NCBI GenBank assembly: GCA_964522665.1
Contig: CAZFVY010000019.1
Coordinates: forward strand, 15,058 to 79,057
Direction: 5' to 3'
DNA: 64,000 bases
Origin: CAZFVY01 sp964522665
Lineage (GTDB): Bacteria > Verrucomicrobiota > Verrucomicrobiia > Limisphaerales > CAZFVY01
The notes beneath the pieces are model-generated. The model was not told where the DNA came from, searched no databases, and saw only the letters and a program-made list of their open reading frames with translations. The position numbers and the translations under genes were made by a program. Shown in pieces: positions 9,102-20,000 of the stretch (positions are counted from its first letter, which is position 1; every line of letters starts with the position of its first letter).

Positions 9102-9345
9102 CGTTCCGAGCAGCAGCCTCGCATCATCCCGTCCCCAAACACGTCCACAACTCGAACTGGCGCCCCGGGCAAAGCAAGGTCGCGCAAAGCGATTGGCCTT
9201 TGGAGTGAACCCGACTATGCTGCGCCTCATGAACCACCCGGATGGGCGCCGCGAAGTCGCGCGACGATCGTTCGTTGATTGCGACCCGCGTGACGCCACG
9301 ATTGGCGCGCGTTCCGGGGCCGGATTCAGTTCCACAATTTGAGTG

Positions 9346-11871
9346 ATGAAAACCTGCTTCCAAGTTCCACGGGCCGGCATCGGCAAAAATCCTCTCGCGA
9401 CCCTGCTCATCGTCGCCGCGATCACCGCGGCGGCGCCTCACTCGGGCGCGGCCGAGACAATCCGGATTGGCGAGTGCCTGGCCGTCGGCCGGCCCACTCG
9501 ACCGACTCGCTCGCCCGTGAATACTCGGCCCGACCCGATCGAAGCGGAAATCGTCGCGGGGCGATGGCGTCCTCCGGCGCGGGGCGAACAAGCGGATTTT
9601 GGCGATGGCGCTTCGGGGAAGTGGAGCGTCGTCGTTGCCAATACGAATGGTTGGTTCGAAGGCGGCCCGTTGCGCGGCGGTTACGCCTATGCCCCCGTCG
9701 TCGTTGCGTCCGACCGCGTCATGATCCTCGAAGCGGCCGGGCACAATCTCGCCTACGTGAATGGCGAGCCGCGCGCCGGCGATCCCTACGGCTACGACTA
9801 CGTGCATTTGCCGGTCGCGTTGCACGCGGGAACCAACGACCTGCTGTTCCAATGCGGCCGCGGGCGGCTCAAGATCACGCTCACTTCCCCGCGCCAACCG
9901 ATCGCCCTTGACCTTGCCGACCCGACGATGCCTGACTTGATCGCGGGCCGAACGATGGAGACGTGGGGCGCGGTCGTCATCGTGAATGCCACCGCCGAGA
10001 CGCAGACCGGCCTCGCCCTCCGCGCGACGATCGGTGACCAGCGCGCTTCCGAAACCGTCGTGCCGATGATTCTGCCGTTCAGCGCGCGCAAGGTTGGGTT
10101 CCATCTGCGCGGCAAAACGCCGCGCGGGGAAACCGCGTCGGTGCGGCTCACGCTCGTCGGAAAATCGAACGGCGGCCGCGCCATCGCCGATAGCGCCGAG
10201 ACCAAACTGCGCGTGCGCGGCGCCGAGCAAACGCAAAAGCGGACCTTCGTCAGCGAGATCGACGGCAGCGTGCAATACTGGGCGTTGAACCCGGCGCGGC
10301 CACTGGCGGGACATGGGCGAGCCACGGCGTTGTTCCTCTCGACGCACGGCGCCAGCGTCGAGGCGATCGGCCAGGCCGACGCCTATTCGCCCAAGACCTG
10401 GGGCAATCTCGTCGCGCCGACGAATCGCCGGCCGTATGGCTTCGATTGGGAGGATTGGGGCCGCCTCGACGCGCTGGAGGTCCTCCACCTGGCCGAGGCC
10501 GAACTGCGGCCTGATCCGCAGAAGATCTATCTCACCGGCCATTCGATGGGCGGCCACGGCGCCTGGCACCTCGGCGTCCTTTTCCCCGATCAATTCGCGG
10601 CCGTTGGGCCGAGCGCCGGTTGGATCAGCTTTTTCTCGTACGCGGGCGGGACCCGCTTCACGAACGCAACGCCGGTCGAGGCGATCCTGCAGCGCGCCGC
10701 GGCCGCCAGCGACACGCTCCTGCTGGAAACCAACTATCTGAATGAAGGCGTCTATATCATCCACGGCGGGGCCGATGACAACGTCCCGGTCGGTCAGGCG
10801 CGCACGATGAACGAAACGCTCGGGAAATTTCATCACGACCTCCAATACCACGAGCAACCGGGCGCCGGCCATTGGTGGGACGCCTCGGATGAGCCGGGCG
10901 CCGACTGCGTCGATTGGGCGCCGTTGTTCGATTTCTTCGCGCGCCATCAGATTCCGACCGACGAAAGCTCGCGGCAGGTGAATTTCGCCACGGTGAACCC
11001 GGGCGTCTCGGCGACCTGCCATTGGGTCGAGATCGACCAGCAGACGCGCCCGCTCGAGCGCAGTTCGATCAACGCGCGCTGGGACCCGGGCGTCCGGCGT
11101 TTCGTCGGCGCCACGGAGAACATCTCGCTACTCGCCTTCACCCTGAACCACGTGAAACCCGGCGACCCGCTCGACGTCGAACTCGACGGCCAGAAGCTCG
11201 CCAAACTCCCCTGGCCGGCCGCCGGCGCCAAGCTCTGGCTCCAGAACGACGCCGGCCATTGGCGCGCGGCGGCGCCACCGTCCACGGCGCTCAAGGGTCC
11301 GCTCCGCTCTGGCCCATTCAAGGACGCCTTCCGGCGCCGCATGATCTTCGTTTATGCCACTAAAGGTTCGTCCGAGGAAAACGCCTGGGCCTTCGATAAA
11401 GCCCGGTTCGACGCCGAATCCTTCTGGTATCGCGGCAATGGCTCGATCGACGTCGTGCCCGACACCGCCTTCGATCCCCGCGCCGAACCGGACCGCGGCG
11501 TGATCCTCTACGGCAACGCCGACTCGAACGCCGCCTGGCCCGCGCTCCTCGCCGCCAGCCCCGTCCAAGTCCATCGCGACGAAATCAAGCTGGCGAACCG
11601 CCGGCTCACCGGCCCCGACCTCGCCTGCCTCTTCGTCCGCCCGCGTCCCGGCAGCGCGACCGCCTGCGTCGCCGTCGTCTCCGGCAGCGGCCTGCCCGGC
11701 ATGAAATTGACGAACCGCCTCCCCTACCTCAGCGCCGGCGCCGCCTACCCCGACTGCACGGTCATCGGCGCCGAAATGCTCACGACGGGCGCCCAAGGCG
11801 TCCGCGCCGCCGGCTTCTTCGGGAATGATTGGACCATTGAAACCGGCGATTTCGCGTGGCGGCCGAATTAA
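9346..11871 (+). CDS. Secreted alpha/beta hydrolase (prolyl oligopeptidase/esterase-like)
   Basis: An 841-residue exported protein; an N-terminal signal peptide runs to about residue 35 (TAAAPHSGAAE end). The alpha/beta-hydrolase core in the middle carries the nucleophile elbow GHSMGGHG (serine near residue 400), an aspartate in GGADDNVPV near 478 and a histidine in GAGHWW near 508, so the triad is complete. The N-terminal third is a beta-rich accessory region and the C-terminal third is poorly conserved. Likely a serine peptidase or polyester/acyl esterase acting outside the cytoplasm. The ATG at 9346 directly follows an in-frame GTG and is the more natural start. It is a single gene flanked by non-coding DNA. 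Confidence 0.82.
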   Translation: MKTCFQVPRAGIGKNPLATLLIVAAITAAAPHSGAAETIRIGECLAVGRPTRPTRSPVNTRPDPIEAEIVAGRWRPPARGEQADFGDGASGKWSVVVANTNGWFEGGPLRGGYAYAPVVVASDRVMILEAAGHNLAYVNGEPRAGDPYGYDYVHLPVALHAGTNDLLFQCGRGRLKITLTSPRQPIALDLADPTMPDLIAGRTMETWGAVVIVNATAETQTGLALRATIGDQRASETVVPMILPFSARKVGFHLRGKTPRGETASVRLTLVGKSNGGRAIADSAETKLRVRGAEQTQKRTFVSEIDGSVQYWALNPARPLAGHGRATALFLSTHGASVEAIGQADAYSPKTWGNLVAPTNRRPYGFDWEDWGRLDALEVLHLAEAELRPDPQKIYLTGHSMGGHGAWHLGVLFPDQFAAVGPSAGWISFFSYAGGTRFTNATPVEAILQRAAAASDTLLLETNYLNEGVYIIHGGADDNVPVGQARTMNETLGKFHHDLQYHEQPGAGHWWDASDEPGADCVDWAPLFDFFARHQIPTDESSRQVNFATVNPGVSATCHWVEIDQQTRPLERSSINARWDPGVRRFVGATENISLLAFTLNHVKPGDPLDVELDGQKLAKLPWPAAGAKLWLQNDAGHWRAAAPPSTALKGPLRSGPFKDAFRRRMIFVYATKGSSEENAWAFDKARFDAESFWYRGNGSIDVVPDTAFDPRAEPDRGVILYGNADSNAAWPALLAASPVQVHRDEIKLANRRLTGPDLACLFVRPRPGSATACVAVVSGSGLPGMKLTNRLPYLSAGAAYPDCTVIGAEMLTTGAQGVRAAGFFGNDWTIETGDFAWRPN

Positions 11872-12057
11872 CGCGGGCGGAGTTACTGCCAGGTTTGAAT
11901 TGAAGGCGTTTCGCCGGTCACGCTTCGGTAATACCTATTGTGAGATTAGGTCGGTTTCACCAGAAACCCCATGCCCAGCGCTCAAGAACATTTATATTGA
12001 GTCAAATCGGCATCTATTTGGTTTTGAAAACAACATGACACAAATGAGCGCCAAAAC

Positions 12058-12086
12058 TTGACATACGGCTCGGGGCGGACTACTCT
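12058..12086 (+). promoter_or_regulatory. Candidate sigma-70-type promoter
   Basis: TTGACA at 12058-12063, a 17-bp spacer and TACTCT at 12081-12086 lie 66 bp before the ATG of the cohesin-dockerin gene. The -35 box is perfect and the spacing ideal; the -10 box matches only at three positions. The upstream 60 bp are AT-rich compared with the surroundings. Confidence 0.5.
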
Positions 12087-12151
12087 GCGGCGCCACTCGT
12101 TCATTGGCGAAAGGACATATTGCCGCGGCGAGAGAGGGTTGGGGAAAAAGC

Positions 12152-15100
12152 ATGAAAGACATACTTGCTAGGAGCAATGCTCGCCGTTTTTGGGGTGTTT
12201 TCGCCTTGGCGGCGCTCATCATCACCATCCTATCGGCGCCGGTTTTGGGGGCTACGATTGTCAATGGCGATTTTGGCAACGGGATCACGGGCTGGACCCA
12301 CGATTCCTCCACCGTAGTTATTGGGTTGGGCGGCGCCAACTCCCTAGTCGCGGCGGACATTGGAGCCTTCGACACGCCAAATTCTTATCTCGGGCAAGTC
12401 GTATCGGTCGCCGGTTCGTCGCAATACAAGCTGAGTTTCATCATCGGAGTGGCGGCGAATAACGCCGTGGGGTTGACGGCCGTCGGCTCGGTCACGGTGA
12501 CCAATCTGAGCGGAGCGGTCATTGGTTCATTGGTTTTCAGCAACGTTTCGATCGGCGCCTTGAACGGCACGAACGGGTTCGTCAGTTTCTCGACGACCTT
12601 TACGACGCCCACCGCCGTTTCCGGGGCCACGTCAGTCGGCATTACGTTTAACGATCTCACGCCCAATGGAGGCCGTGGGATCGACCTCCTGGTGGATAAT
12701 GTCGTCCTCACCCTGGCGCCGGTCGGTTCGATCATCCAAAACCCGAGCGCGGCAAGTTTGGTTTACAACAACTCCGGAACGTTTTCGGGGGATTATCTGC
12801 CCTCGACCACGGAGTTTGGCGACGAAATCATTCTGGCGCCCGGCGGGAACAATCTGGCGACCAAATTCGAAATGGAGTATTATGGCTCGCTCACCCCGGC
12901 GGCGGCCAAGACCGGACAGATTCGATTCTACGCGAACGACGGGGCGAACGGGGCGCCGGGCACCGTGCTTTTCACCAGTTCTCCCTTTGCTTTGGCGGCG
13001 GGCTATCAATCAGTGATTCTAAGTGATTTCCTGCTGCCATTGCCGGGCAACTCGGACCTGACCTGGACGGTTCAATTCTCGGGGTTGGCGACGGGCGAAA
13101 AGGCGGGTTTGAACATCTACGAGACACCCAGCCTGGGTACCAGTCCGAACGATTTTTGGCAGCGGGGCACGAACGGCGTGTGGGTCTTGAATCAACTGAC
13201 GGGCGGCTCGCCCAAGGCTAACTTCGGGGCGCAGCTTTACGGCGTCCAGGGCAGCATCGTCGGGCAGCCTTCCGGGAATTCAGTGGCGTACACCAGCTCG
13301 GCGAGCGGGTCCGTCACGCTGGACGCCGTGCCGGCGCCCGGTTTTCTTTTTTCCGGTTGGTCCGGGGCGGCTTCCGGCTTGAACAACCCCCTGACGGTCA
13401 GCCTAACCTCCGGCCAAATCGTCACCGCCAATTATTTTCCGAACACGTTGCCGATCGCGGTGACCGGTACCGGCTCAGTGACCAAAGCGCCCGACCAATT
13501 GAGCTATGCGTTGGGGGATTCCGTCGTGCTGACGGCGACGCCGGGACGTTACTATACGTTCCTCACTTGGAGTGACCAAGTCACGGCCAACCCCCGCACC
13601 GTAACCTTCGGGACGGTCAGCAACCTCACGGCGGTCTTTACCAATACCGTGCCGCTCGAACTCATGCCCGACGGTTCGCAGGCGCCGGTGGGCACGCCCC
13701 AAGTCTTCGCCAATACCCATCTCGGGAACCCGTCGCTCGCGAAATTCTCGAACGGCGGGACTTTCACGGTTGGGGGCATGGCTGACATCACGATTCAGTC
13801 AAGCTTCACCAGCGCGCGCATCTTTTACACCCTGGACGGCTCGCAACCCAGCTTCAATTCCACCCTGTACACGGCGAAGTTCGCGGTTTCACAGTCGGCC
13901 ACCTTGCGCGCGATTGCCTACAGCTCGGACCTAACCCAATCGCAGGTGGCTGATCCGGTGACGATCGTCATCGTCCCGACCTACACGCTGACCGCGACCA
14001 GCCCGGGTGGCGGAAGCGTTACGTTCAATCCCACCAACGACCAGCCCTACTTGAGCGGCACGGTCGTCACGCTGACCGCCACGCCGGCGCCCGGCTGGAC
14101 GTTTATGAATTGGGCCGGCGACGGCAGCGGGACCAGCCCGACGTTGAGCGTGACCATGAATTCGGCGAAGACGGTTCAGGCCATCTTCGGCACGGCGATC
14201 ACCAACACCATTACCGGCCAAGGCTCACTGACTTTCAGCCCGGCCCAAGGGCCTTACCCGTTCGGCTCGACCGTGGTCGTAACTCCGGTTCCCCAGTCTG
14301 GTTATTATTTCGGACTTTGGGGCGGGGCCGCGAGTGGGACCGCCTTTCCGCTGAATTTCGTCGTCACCAGCGCGACGCCCGGCATCGCGGCCCTCTTCGC
14401 GGCTCTCGGGACAAATCAATATATTCTAACGACCCATATCTCCGGCGGTGGAACAATCACCAACAGCCCGGCCAAAAACGCCTACACGAGCGGCGACGTC
14501 GTCACGCTTACGGCCACGCCCTCGCCGGGTAACCGGTTTGTCGGTTGGACGGGCGACTTGAGCGGCTCCACCGATCCGGCGACGCTCACCATGAACGGCA
14601 CGAAGGATGTCACCGCGACTTTTGTGCCGAACATTCTCCCGACCGTCAGCCTCACCGCGCCGGCCGACGGCGCCGTGTTCACCGCGCAGGAAAGCGTCAC
14701 CTTGAGCGCCACCGCGGCGGATAGCGACGGCGCCGTCAGCGTGGTTCGATTCTATCAGGGCACAACGTTTCTCGGTCAGACCGCGAGCGGCCCGTACAGC
14801 TTGATTTGGACGAACCCACCGCCCGGCTCCTACGCGTTGACCGCCGTAGCGATCGACAATAGCGGAGGCGCCACGACTTCCAGCGCGGCGAATATCGTCG
14901 TCGGCCCGAGCAACACGGTGATTGTGGCGATCGGCAACCGATTGGGCGACTCCGGCACGCAGGTCGTCGTGCCGATCACTTCGCGCGGATTCAACACGAT
15001 CGGCACTTTCCAGTTCTCGCTGCATTGGGACCCGGCGGTGGCCTCGTTTGCGGACACGGAACAGTACGGCGTGCCCGGGTTGACTTCGGCCAATTTCGGA

Positions 15101-16591
15101 AGTGACGCGGCCAGCACGGGCACGCTCAACGTGTCGTGGGACGACACGACGCTGGCCGGCCAGTCGCGGCCCGACGGCTCGGTCCTCTTCGCGGTTCGGT
15201 TCAACTTGACCGGGGCGAACGGAACCAGCTCGGCGGTGACGATCGATGGAACCCCGACCGCCATTGAAATCGCGAAACCACAGTCGGCGCCGCTCCCGGT
15301 GTTAACGACCGCGGGGAGTGTGCAGGCGCAGGCGCAGAGTACCGTGACGCTGGCCGGCAAAGTGAGCTACTACGATCTGCAGAAAACCATCGGCGGCGTC
15401 ACGGTCACGCTGGCGGGCGACGCCGACCAAAGCTTTCAGACCGGCTCAGCGGGCACGTACAGCCTCTCGGCGCAGCGGGGCAGTTACACCGTCACCCCCA
15501 GCAAGCCGGACGACAACCCGGCCAGTCAGGGCGTGACCACGCTCGATATTTCGTTGATCCGGCGGCAGATCCTGGCGCTGGCGACCACGCTCGACTCGCC
15601 TTACAAGCTGCTGGCGGCGGACGTGCGCGGCGCCGGTTCGGTTTCGACGCTGGACATCAGTTTCATTCGCCGGCTCATCCTCGGGATCACCAACTCGCTC
15701 CCGCTGGGCCTCTGGCGCTTTGTCCCCGCGGACTATGCGTTCGCCGACCCGCTCAATCCGTGGAACGCGCCCGGGTTCCGGAGTTACACCAATAACAACG
15801 CCGGCCAATCGGGGCAGGATTTCATCGCGATCAAGTTGGGCGACGTCAACGCTTCGTGGTCCGCGCAGTCGGGCGACGCGCAGTTCGCCCCGGCGTCCTT
15901 CGGTTCTAGCGGCGGCGCCCGGGGCGCGCAGGCCGCGGCTCCGTTGGCCCCGGGCGGGACGCCGCGGGTAAGTTTTCAAGCGGCTCCCCAAGCGGCCGGT
16001 CCGAGCGGCACGGTCAAGGTGGCGGTCCTGGTAAACGGCTTTACGCAAGTGAGCACGGCGCAGTTTTCGCTGGCGTGGGATCCCCAGGCGCTTGAGTTGG
16101 TCGCGACCGGGGATTACGGTTTGGCCGGACTAGGGGGCGACAACTTCGGAACGACGCACCTCGGCGCGCTGAGCTTTTCCTGGGATGATCCCTCCGGGGG
16201 CGTCTCCACTCTGCCGGATGGCAGCGCCCTTTTCGCCGTGACCTTTGCGGCCAAGGGCGCCGCAGCGACGGCTTCGACCGTGGCGTTCGCAGACGCGCCC
16301 ACGGCCCGGGAAGTAACGGTAAATCTGCAGCCCGGCGCCTTCGCGAGCCAAAACGCCACGGTGACCGTGGCGCTGCCGCCCCGCATCACGCAGACCCGCC
16401 TCGCGCCGGACGGCGGGCGGCTCGAAATCACCATCGCGGGCGGCGCCGGTGAAACCTACGCGGTCCAGTCCTCGACCGATTTGACGCATTGGACCGACTT
16501 GCAGACGGTCGCGAACTCGAACGGCGCCGTGACGGTGGACGTGCCGCCGTCGGGCGATCAGGCCCGCTTTTACCGCGTGCGTCGGCAGTAA
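12152..16591 (+). CDS. Large secreted protein with two cohesin-like domains and a dockerin-like segment
   Basis: A 1479-residue exported protein. The start is at 12152 (MKDILARSN), after GGGGA and directly before a signal peptide ending near VLGA; an upstream in-frame ATG at 12104 lacks this logic. Order: beta-rich binding module (30-190), a second beta domain (195-360), InlB-type repeats (366-496), a chitobiase C-terminal-like domain (516-603), more InlB repeats (610-826), a bacterial Ig domain (830-920), cohesin-like domain 1 (923-1053), a dockerin-type pair of TLDIS-IRR helices near 1130 and 1166, cohesin-like domain 2 (1270-1393), and the Verrucomicrobia-typical C-terminal domain (VQSSTDLTHW). 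Probably cell-surface binding or assembly, not catalysis; no enzyme domain is seen. Confidence 0.85.
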   Translation: MKDILARSNARRFWGVFALAALIITILSAPVLGATIVNGDFGNGITGWTHDSSTVVIGLGGANSLVAADIGAFDTPNSYLGQVVSVAGSSQYKLSFIIGVAANNAVGLTAVGSVTVTNLSGAVIGSLVFSNVSIGALNGTNGFVSFSTTFTTPTAVSGATSVGITFNDLTPNGGRGIDLLVDNVVLTLAPVGSIIQNPSAASLVYNNSGTFSGDYLPSTTEFGDEIILAPGGNNLATKFEMEYYGSLTPAAAKTGQIRFYANDGANGAPGTVLFTSSPFALAAGYQSVILSDFLLPLPGNSDLTWTVQFSGLATGEKAGLNIYETPSLGTSPNDFWQRGTNGVWVLNQLTGGSPKANFGAQLYGVQGSIVGQPSGNSVAYTSSASGSVTLDAVPAPGFLFSGWSGAASGLNNPLTVSLTSGQIVTANYFPNTLPIAVTGTGSVTKAPDQLSYALGDSVVLTATPGRYYTFLTWSDQVTANPRTVTFGTVSNLTAVFTNTVPLELMPDGSQAPVGTPQVFANTHLGNPSLAKFSNGGTFTVGGMADITIQSSFTSARIFYTLDGSQPSFNSTLYTAKFAVSQSATLRAIAYSSDLTQSQVADPVTIVIVPTYTLTATSPGGGSVTFNPTNDQPYLSGTVVTLTATPAPGWTFMNWAGDGSGTSPTLSVTMNSAKTVQAIFGTAITNTITGQGSLTFSPAQGPYPFGSTVVVTPVPQSGYYFGLWGGAASGTAFPLNFVVTSATPGIAALFAALGTNQYILTTHISGGGTITNSPAKNAYTSGDVVTLTATPSPGNRFVGWTGDLSGSTDPATLTMNGTKDVTATFVPNILPTVSLTAPADGAVFTAQESVTLSATAADSDGAVSVVRFYQGTTFLGQTASGPYSLIWTNPPPGSYALTAVAIDNSGGATTSSAANIVVGPSNTVIVAIGNRLGDSGTQVVVPITSRGFNTIGTFQFSLHWDPAVASFADTEQYGVPGLTSANFGSDAASTGTLNVSWDDTTLAGQSRPDGSVLFAVRFNLTGANGTSSAVTIDGTPTAIEIAKPQSAPLPVLTTAGSVQAQAQSTVTLAGKVSYYDLQKTIGGVTVTLAGDADQSFQTGSAGTYSLSAQRGSYTVTPSKPDDNPASQGVTTLDISLIRRQILALATTLDSPYKLLAADVRGAGSVSTLDISFIRRLILGITNSLPLGLWRFVPADYAFADPLNPWNAPGFRSYTNNNAGQSGQDFIAIKLGDVNASWSAQSGDAQFAPASFGSSGGARGAQAAAPLAPGGTPRVSFQAAPQAAGPSGTVKVAVLVNGFTQVSTAQFSLAWDPQALELVATGDYGLAGLGGDNFGTTHLGALSFSWDDPSGGVSTLPDGSALFAVTFAAKGAAATASTVAFADAPTAREVTVNLQPGAFASQNATVTVALPPRITQTRLAPDGGRLEITIAGGAGETYAVQSSTDLTHWTDLQTVANSNGAVTVDVPPSGDQARFYRVRRQ

Positions 16592-16716
16592 GCCGCGCCA
16601 TCGCGAGGAGGCCGGCAAGCCAAAGCCGACCGACTCGCCGCGCGATCGGATCGCGGGAGAGTTCGGTCCGTTTCCTCTAATGCGGCGGGTGGAAGCTGGA
16701 AATTGGCGTTGGCTCA

Positions 16717-16745
16717 GGACGCGACGTAGCGTCCGTTCTTTTTTT
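16717..16745 (+). terminator. Rho-independent terminator
   Basis: GGACGC, loop GACGTA, GCGTCC make a perfect 6-bp stem (16717-16734), followed by GTTC and seven T. It lies 126 bp after the stop of the cohesin-dockerin gene, on the same strand, and is the clearest terminator in the window. The rest of the 16592-17028 gap shows no gene. Confidence 0.75.
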
Positions 16746-17028
16746 GACCGCCGCGCCCCCTCGGCGGCACGCCCAGGTTACCTCGCAGCTTGCAAGCCAA
16801 TCCGGGTCGGTCATTTGACATGACCGACGAGGTGAACTATCGTCACGAGCTAGCTGCGCCACAGTTACAAGCGGGATCCGGCCGACGACTGTGCCAAGGG
16901 TTGCTTGAACTCATCCATGAATTCAAACGCGCGGAATATCCGACGGCGACTCGCCCAACACGATGGCGGGTCGGCGTGGGCGTCTAAGGGTTCAGACCGT
17001 TGACCATCCATCTCCCAGGGATAAAATC

Positions 17029-20000
17029 ATGAGAATGCGGAATACGAAGACGTTCCATCACGCTTTACTGCTGAATCTTGCGGTCTGCGTCGGCATCCTG
17101 GCCATGCGACCGGCGCCGGCTCTCGCGGCGCTGCCGTTGGACACGAATTCATTTTCCTTGAACGGCGGGTTTCCCCTCGGGCTGCACAACGACGGCACGG
17201 TCCGGGGAAACACGATGGTCGGGGATTTCGACGGCGACGGCCTCCTGGATTTCGTGGTGGCCGGCCGAGACCCGAGTCAATCGAACTTGGAATTCTTCCG
17301 CAACGTCGGGACCGGCGCCGACCTAAGCCCGGCTTCATTCGCGCGCACCGAATTAACGGCCCTGGGTTCCCCGGGATTCGCGCGCGCGGTGGATGTGGAC
17401 GGTGACGGCCGCCTTGACTTGGTTCTCTATAGCGCCGGCGGCGGTTCGCTGACGGTGGTTCGCAACACGACGATCCTTGGCGGCGCGAATCCGGTGACGT
17501 TCGCGGCGGGAATCGACTTCGCGACGGGCGGCAGCATCGCCGACGTGGCGGTCGCGGACATCGACGCGGACGGCAAGCCCGACTTGGTGGTCGCGCTCTC
17601 GGGCGGAACGGCGCTGGTCCTCAAGAATACCAGCGTCGCCGGAACGATCGACAGCGGCTCCTTCGGGACGCCGGTGAGCTATCCCGTGGCGGCCAATCCC
17701 GCCTGCCTGGCCGTCGGTGATTTGGACGGGGACGGCAAACCCGAGATCGTGGTCGGTTGTGGTGGGACGGGCGGTTCGGTCTCCGTGCTGCGAAATTTGG
17801 GCGGCACGTTTGCTCCCAGAGTGGACTACGCCCTGGACTCGTCCTTTCGCATCCGGATCGCGGACATGGACGGGGACGGCAAGCCGGAGATCGTCGTCAA
17901 CAACGGCGTCATTCACGTCATGATTAATAATACGTCGCCCGGGACAATCGACGCGACTTCTTTCCTTTTCCACGCGGACCTCCAATTGCCCACCGCGATG
18001 GGCGATTTCACGCTCGCGGATCTTAACGGCGACGGTAAGCCGGAAATCGTCGGCGGTGGTTCGGGCCGGTTCGCCGGTCAATCGGGTAATCAGGGAAATA
18101 ACTGGGTCATGGTTATCCCGAACAATTCCACCCCCGGCAATCTGAGCGCCGGCACGTTCGGCGGCGTTGTCGATTACGCGTACGCCGGGACGCCCGAGTC
18201 CAGCGGCGGAACCGTCGCGGTCGCCGACTTGGATAATGATGGCAAGCCCGACATCATCTTCGTTGACTTTAGTGGGGAAAACATCGCCGAAACCGACGTT
18301 AATCTCCTGCGCAACGTCCTGGCGACGGCGGGCACGCCGGTCATCACGATCAATGGGGTCCGGATCGATAGCGGGTTACTCACCGCGACCGATTCGGCGC
18401 AGGTGGCGCTTACGACGTCATTCCCGGGTGGTAAGTTGTTTTACACGTTGGACGGCTCAGCGCCGACCGCCAGTTCCCTGGCTTATACCAACGCCTTCAG
18501 CGTCAACAGTGGGCTGACGATTCGGGCGATTGCGTACACCTCCGACAATTCTCAATCGATCGCGAGCGGGACCGTCCAACTGGCTTTTCAGTATTCATTG
18601 ACCGCCACCACTGGCGGCGGCGGCTCGCTGGCGGCCCTGCCCGCGTCGGGGCCCTATACCGCCAATTCCGTGGTACAGCTGACGGCCACGCCGCTGGCCG
18701 GCTGGAATTTCATAAACTGGACCGGCGACGCCAGCGGGACCAATCCCGTGGTCAATGTCACGATGGATCGCGCCCGATCGATCCAGGCGGTGTTTGGCTC
18801 GGGGATCAACCCGGTGATCGTTGGCTCAGGCGCGATAACCACCTCGCCGGCTCAATCGGTTTTCGCCTATGGCTCCACGGTAACGCTGACGGCGTCGCCG
18901 CAGGCGGGAAACTATTTCAAACAATGGGGCGGCGTCTTGAGCGGTAGCGCCAACCCCACGTCGCTGATAATCAGTTCGCCCAACCAGACGGTCGCCGCCC
19001 AGTTCCTGGCGCTGCCCGCCAACGGATTCACGCTCCAAACCTCCATCACCGGGCCGGGCACGGTCACGGTTAGCCCACAGAATAACGTTTACACGAACGG
19101 CCAGAGCGTGACGCTGACGGCGGCGCCCGCCGGGAGTTTCACCGGCTGGAGCGGGGATGTGACGGGGACGTCCAACCCTTTAGTCCTGACCCCGAACCAG
19201 AGTCTCGTGATCGCGGCGACGTTCGTCGATTCCTCGCTGCTGACGATCGTCACCCAGCCGCAGAGCCAGGCGGGGTTGATCGGCGGGAGCGCGACGTTGG
19301 CCGTCGCGGCGAGCGGGGCCGCGCTGAATTACCAGTGGCTAAAGAACGGCGCCGCGATTCCGGGCGCCACGAACGCCACGCTCACGTTAAACAATCTGCA
19401 GGCGACCGACGCGGCCAGTTACCTCGCCGTCGTGAGCAACGCCGCCGGATCGGTTAGCAGTCAAGCGGCCGCTTTGACCCTCGTTACCTTGACCACGCTG
19501 CCGCAGAGTCAAACCGTAAACGTCGGAGCGAACGTGACCTTCTCGGTGGCCGTCGCGGGCGCCTCGGTAAGCTACCAATGGAAAAAGAATGGCGCCGCGA
19601 TTTCGGGCGCGACCGCCGCCACGCTGACGCTCAATAACGCGCAGTTCGCGGACGCCGGCAACTATACCGCCACGATCAGCGGTTCCTTCGGTTCGGCGAC
19701 GACGCCGATCGCGGCGCTCAAACTCATCGTGCCTCCTGGAGTCCAGGGATATTCATTCACCACCTTCGCCGGATTAGCGGGCGCCCAGGGGAGCGCCGAC
19801 GGTCCCGGCGCGAGCGCGCGCTTCTTTCTGCCCATCGCGCTCGCGATGGACGGCGCGGGAAACCTCTATGTGACTGAATTCTCGAATCAGACCGTGCGAA
19901 AAATCACGCCCGCCGGCGTGGTGAGCACGTTGGCCGGATTGGCCGGCTCCGCGGGCAGCGCCGACGGGACGGGGAGCAGCGCCCGGTTCGACTCGCCGGT

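Noticed and set aside
12152..16591. Assigning a cellulosome scaffoldin role to the cohesin-dockerin protein.
   Set aside because: No cellulose-binding or catalytic dockerin-bearing gene lies nearby, and the cohesin similarity is moderate; only self- or partner-binding is claimed.
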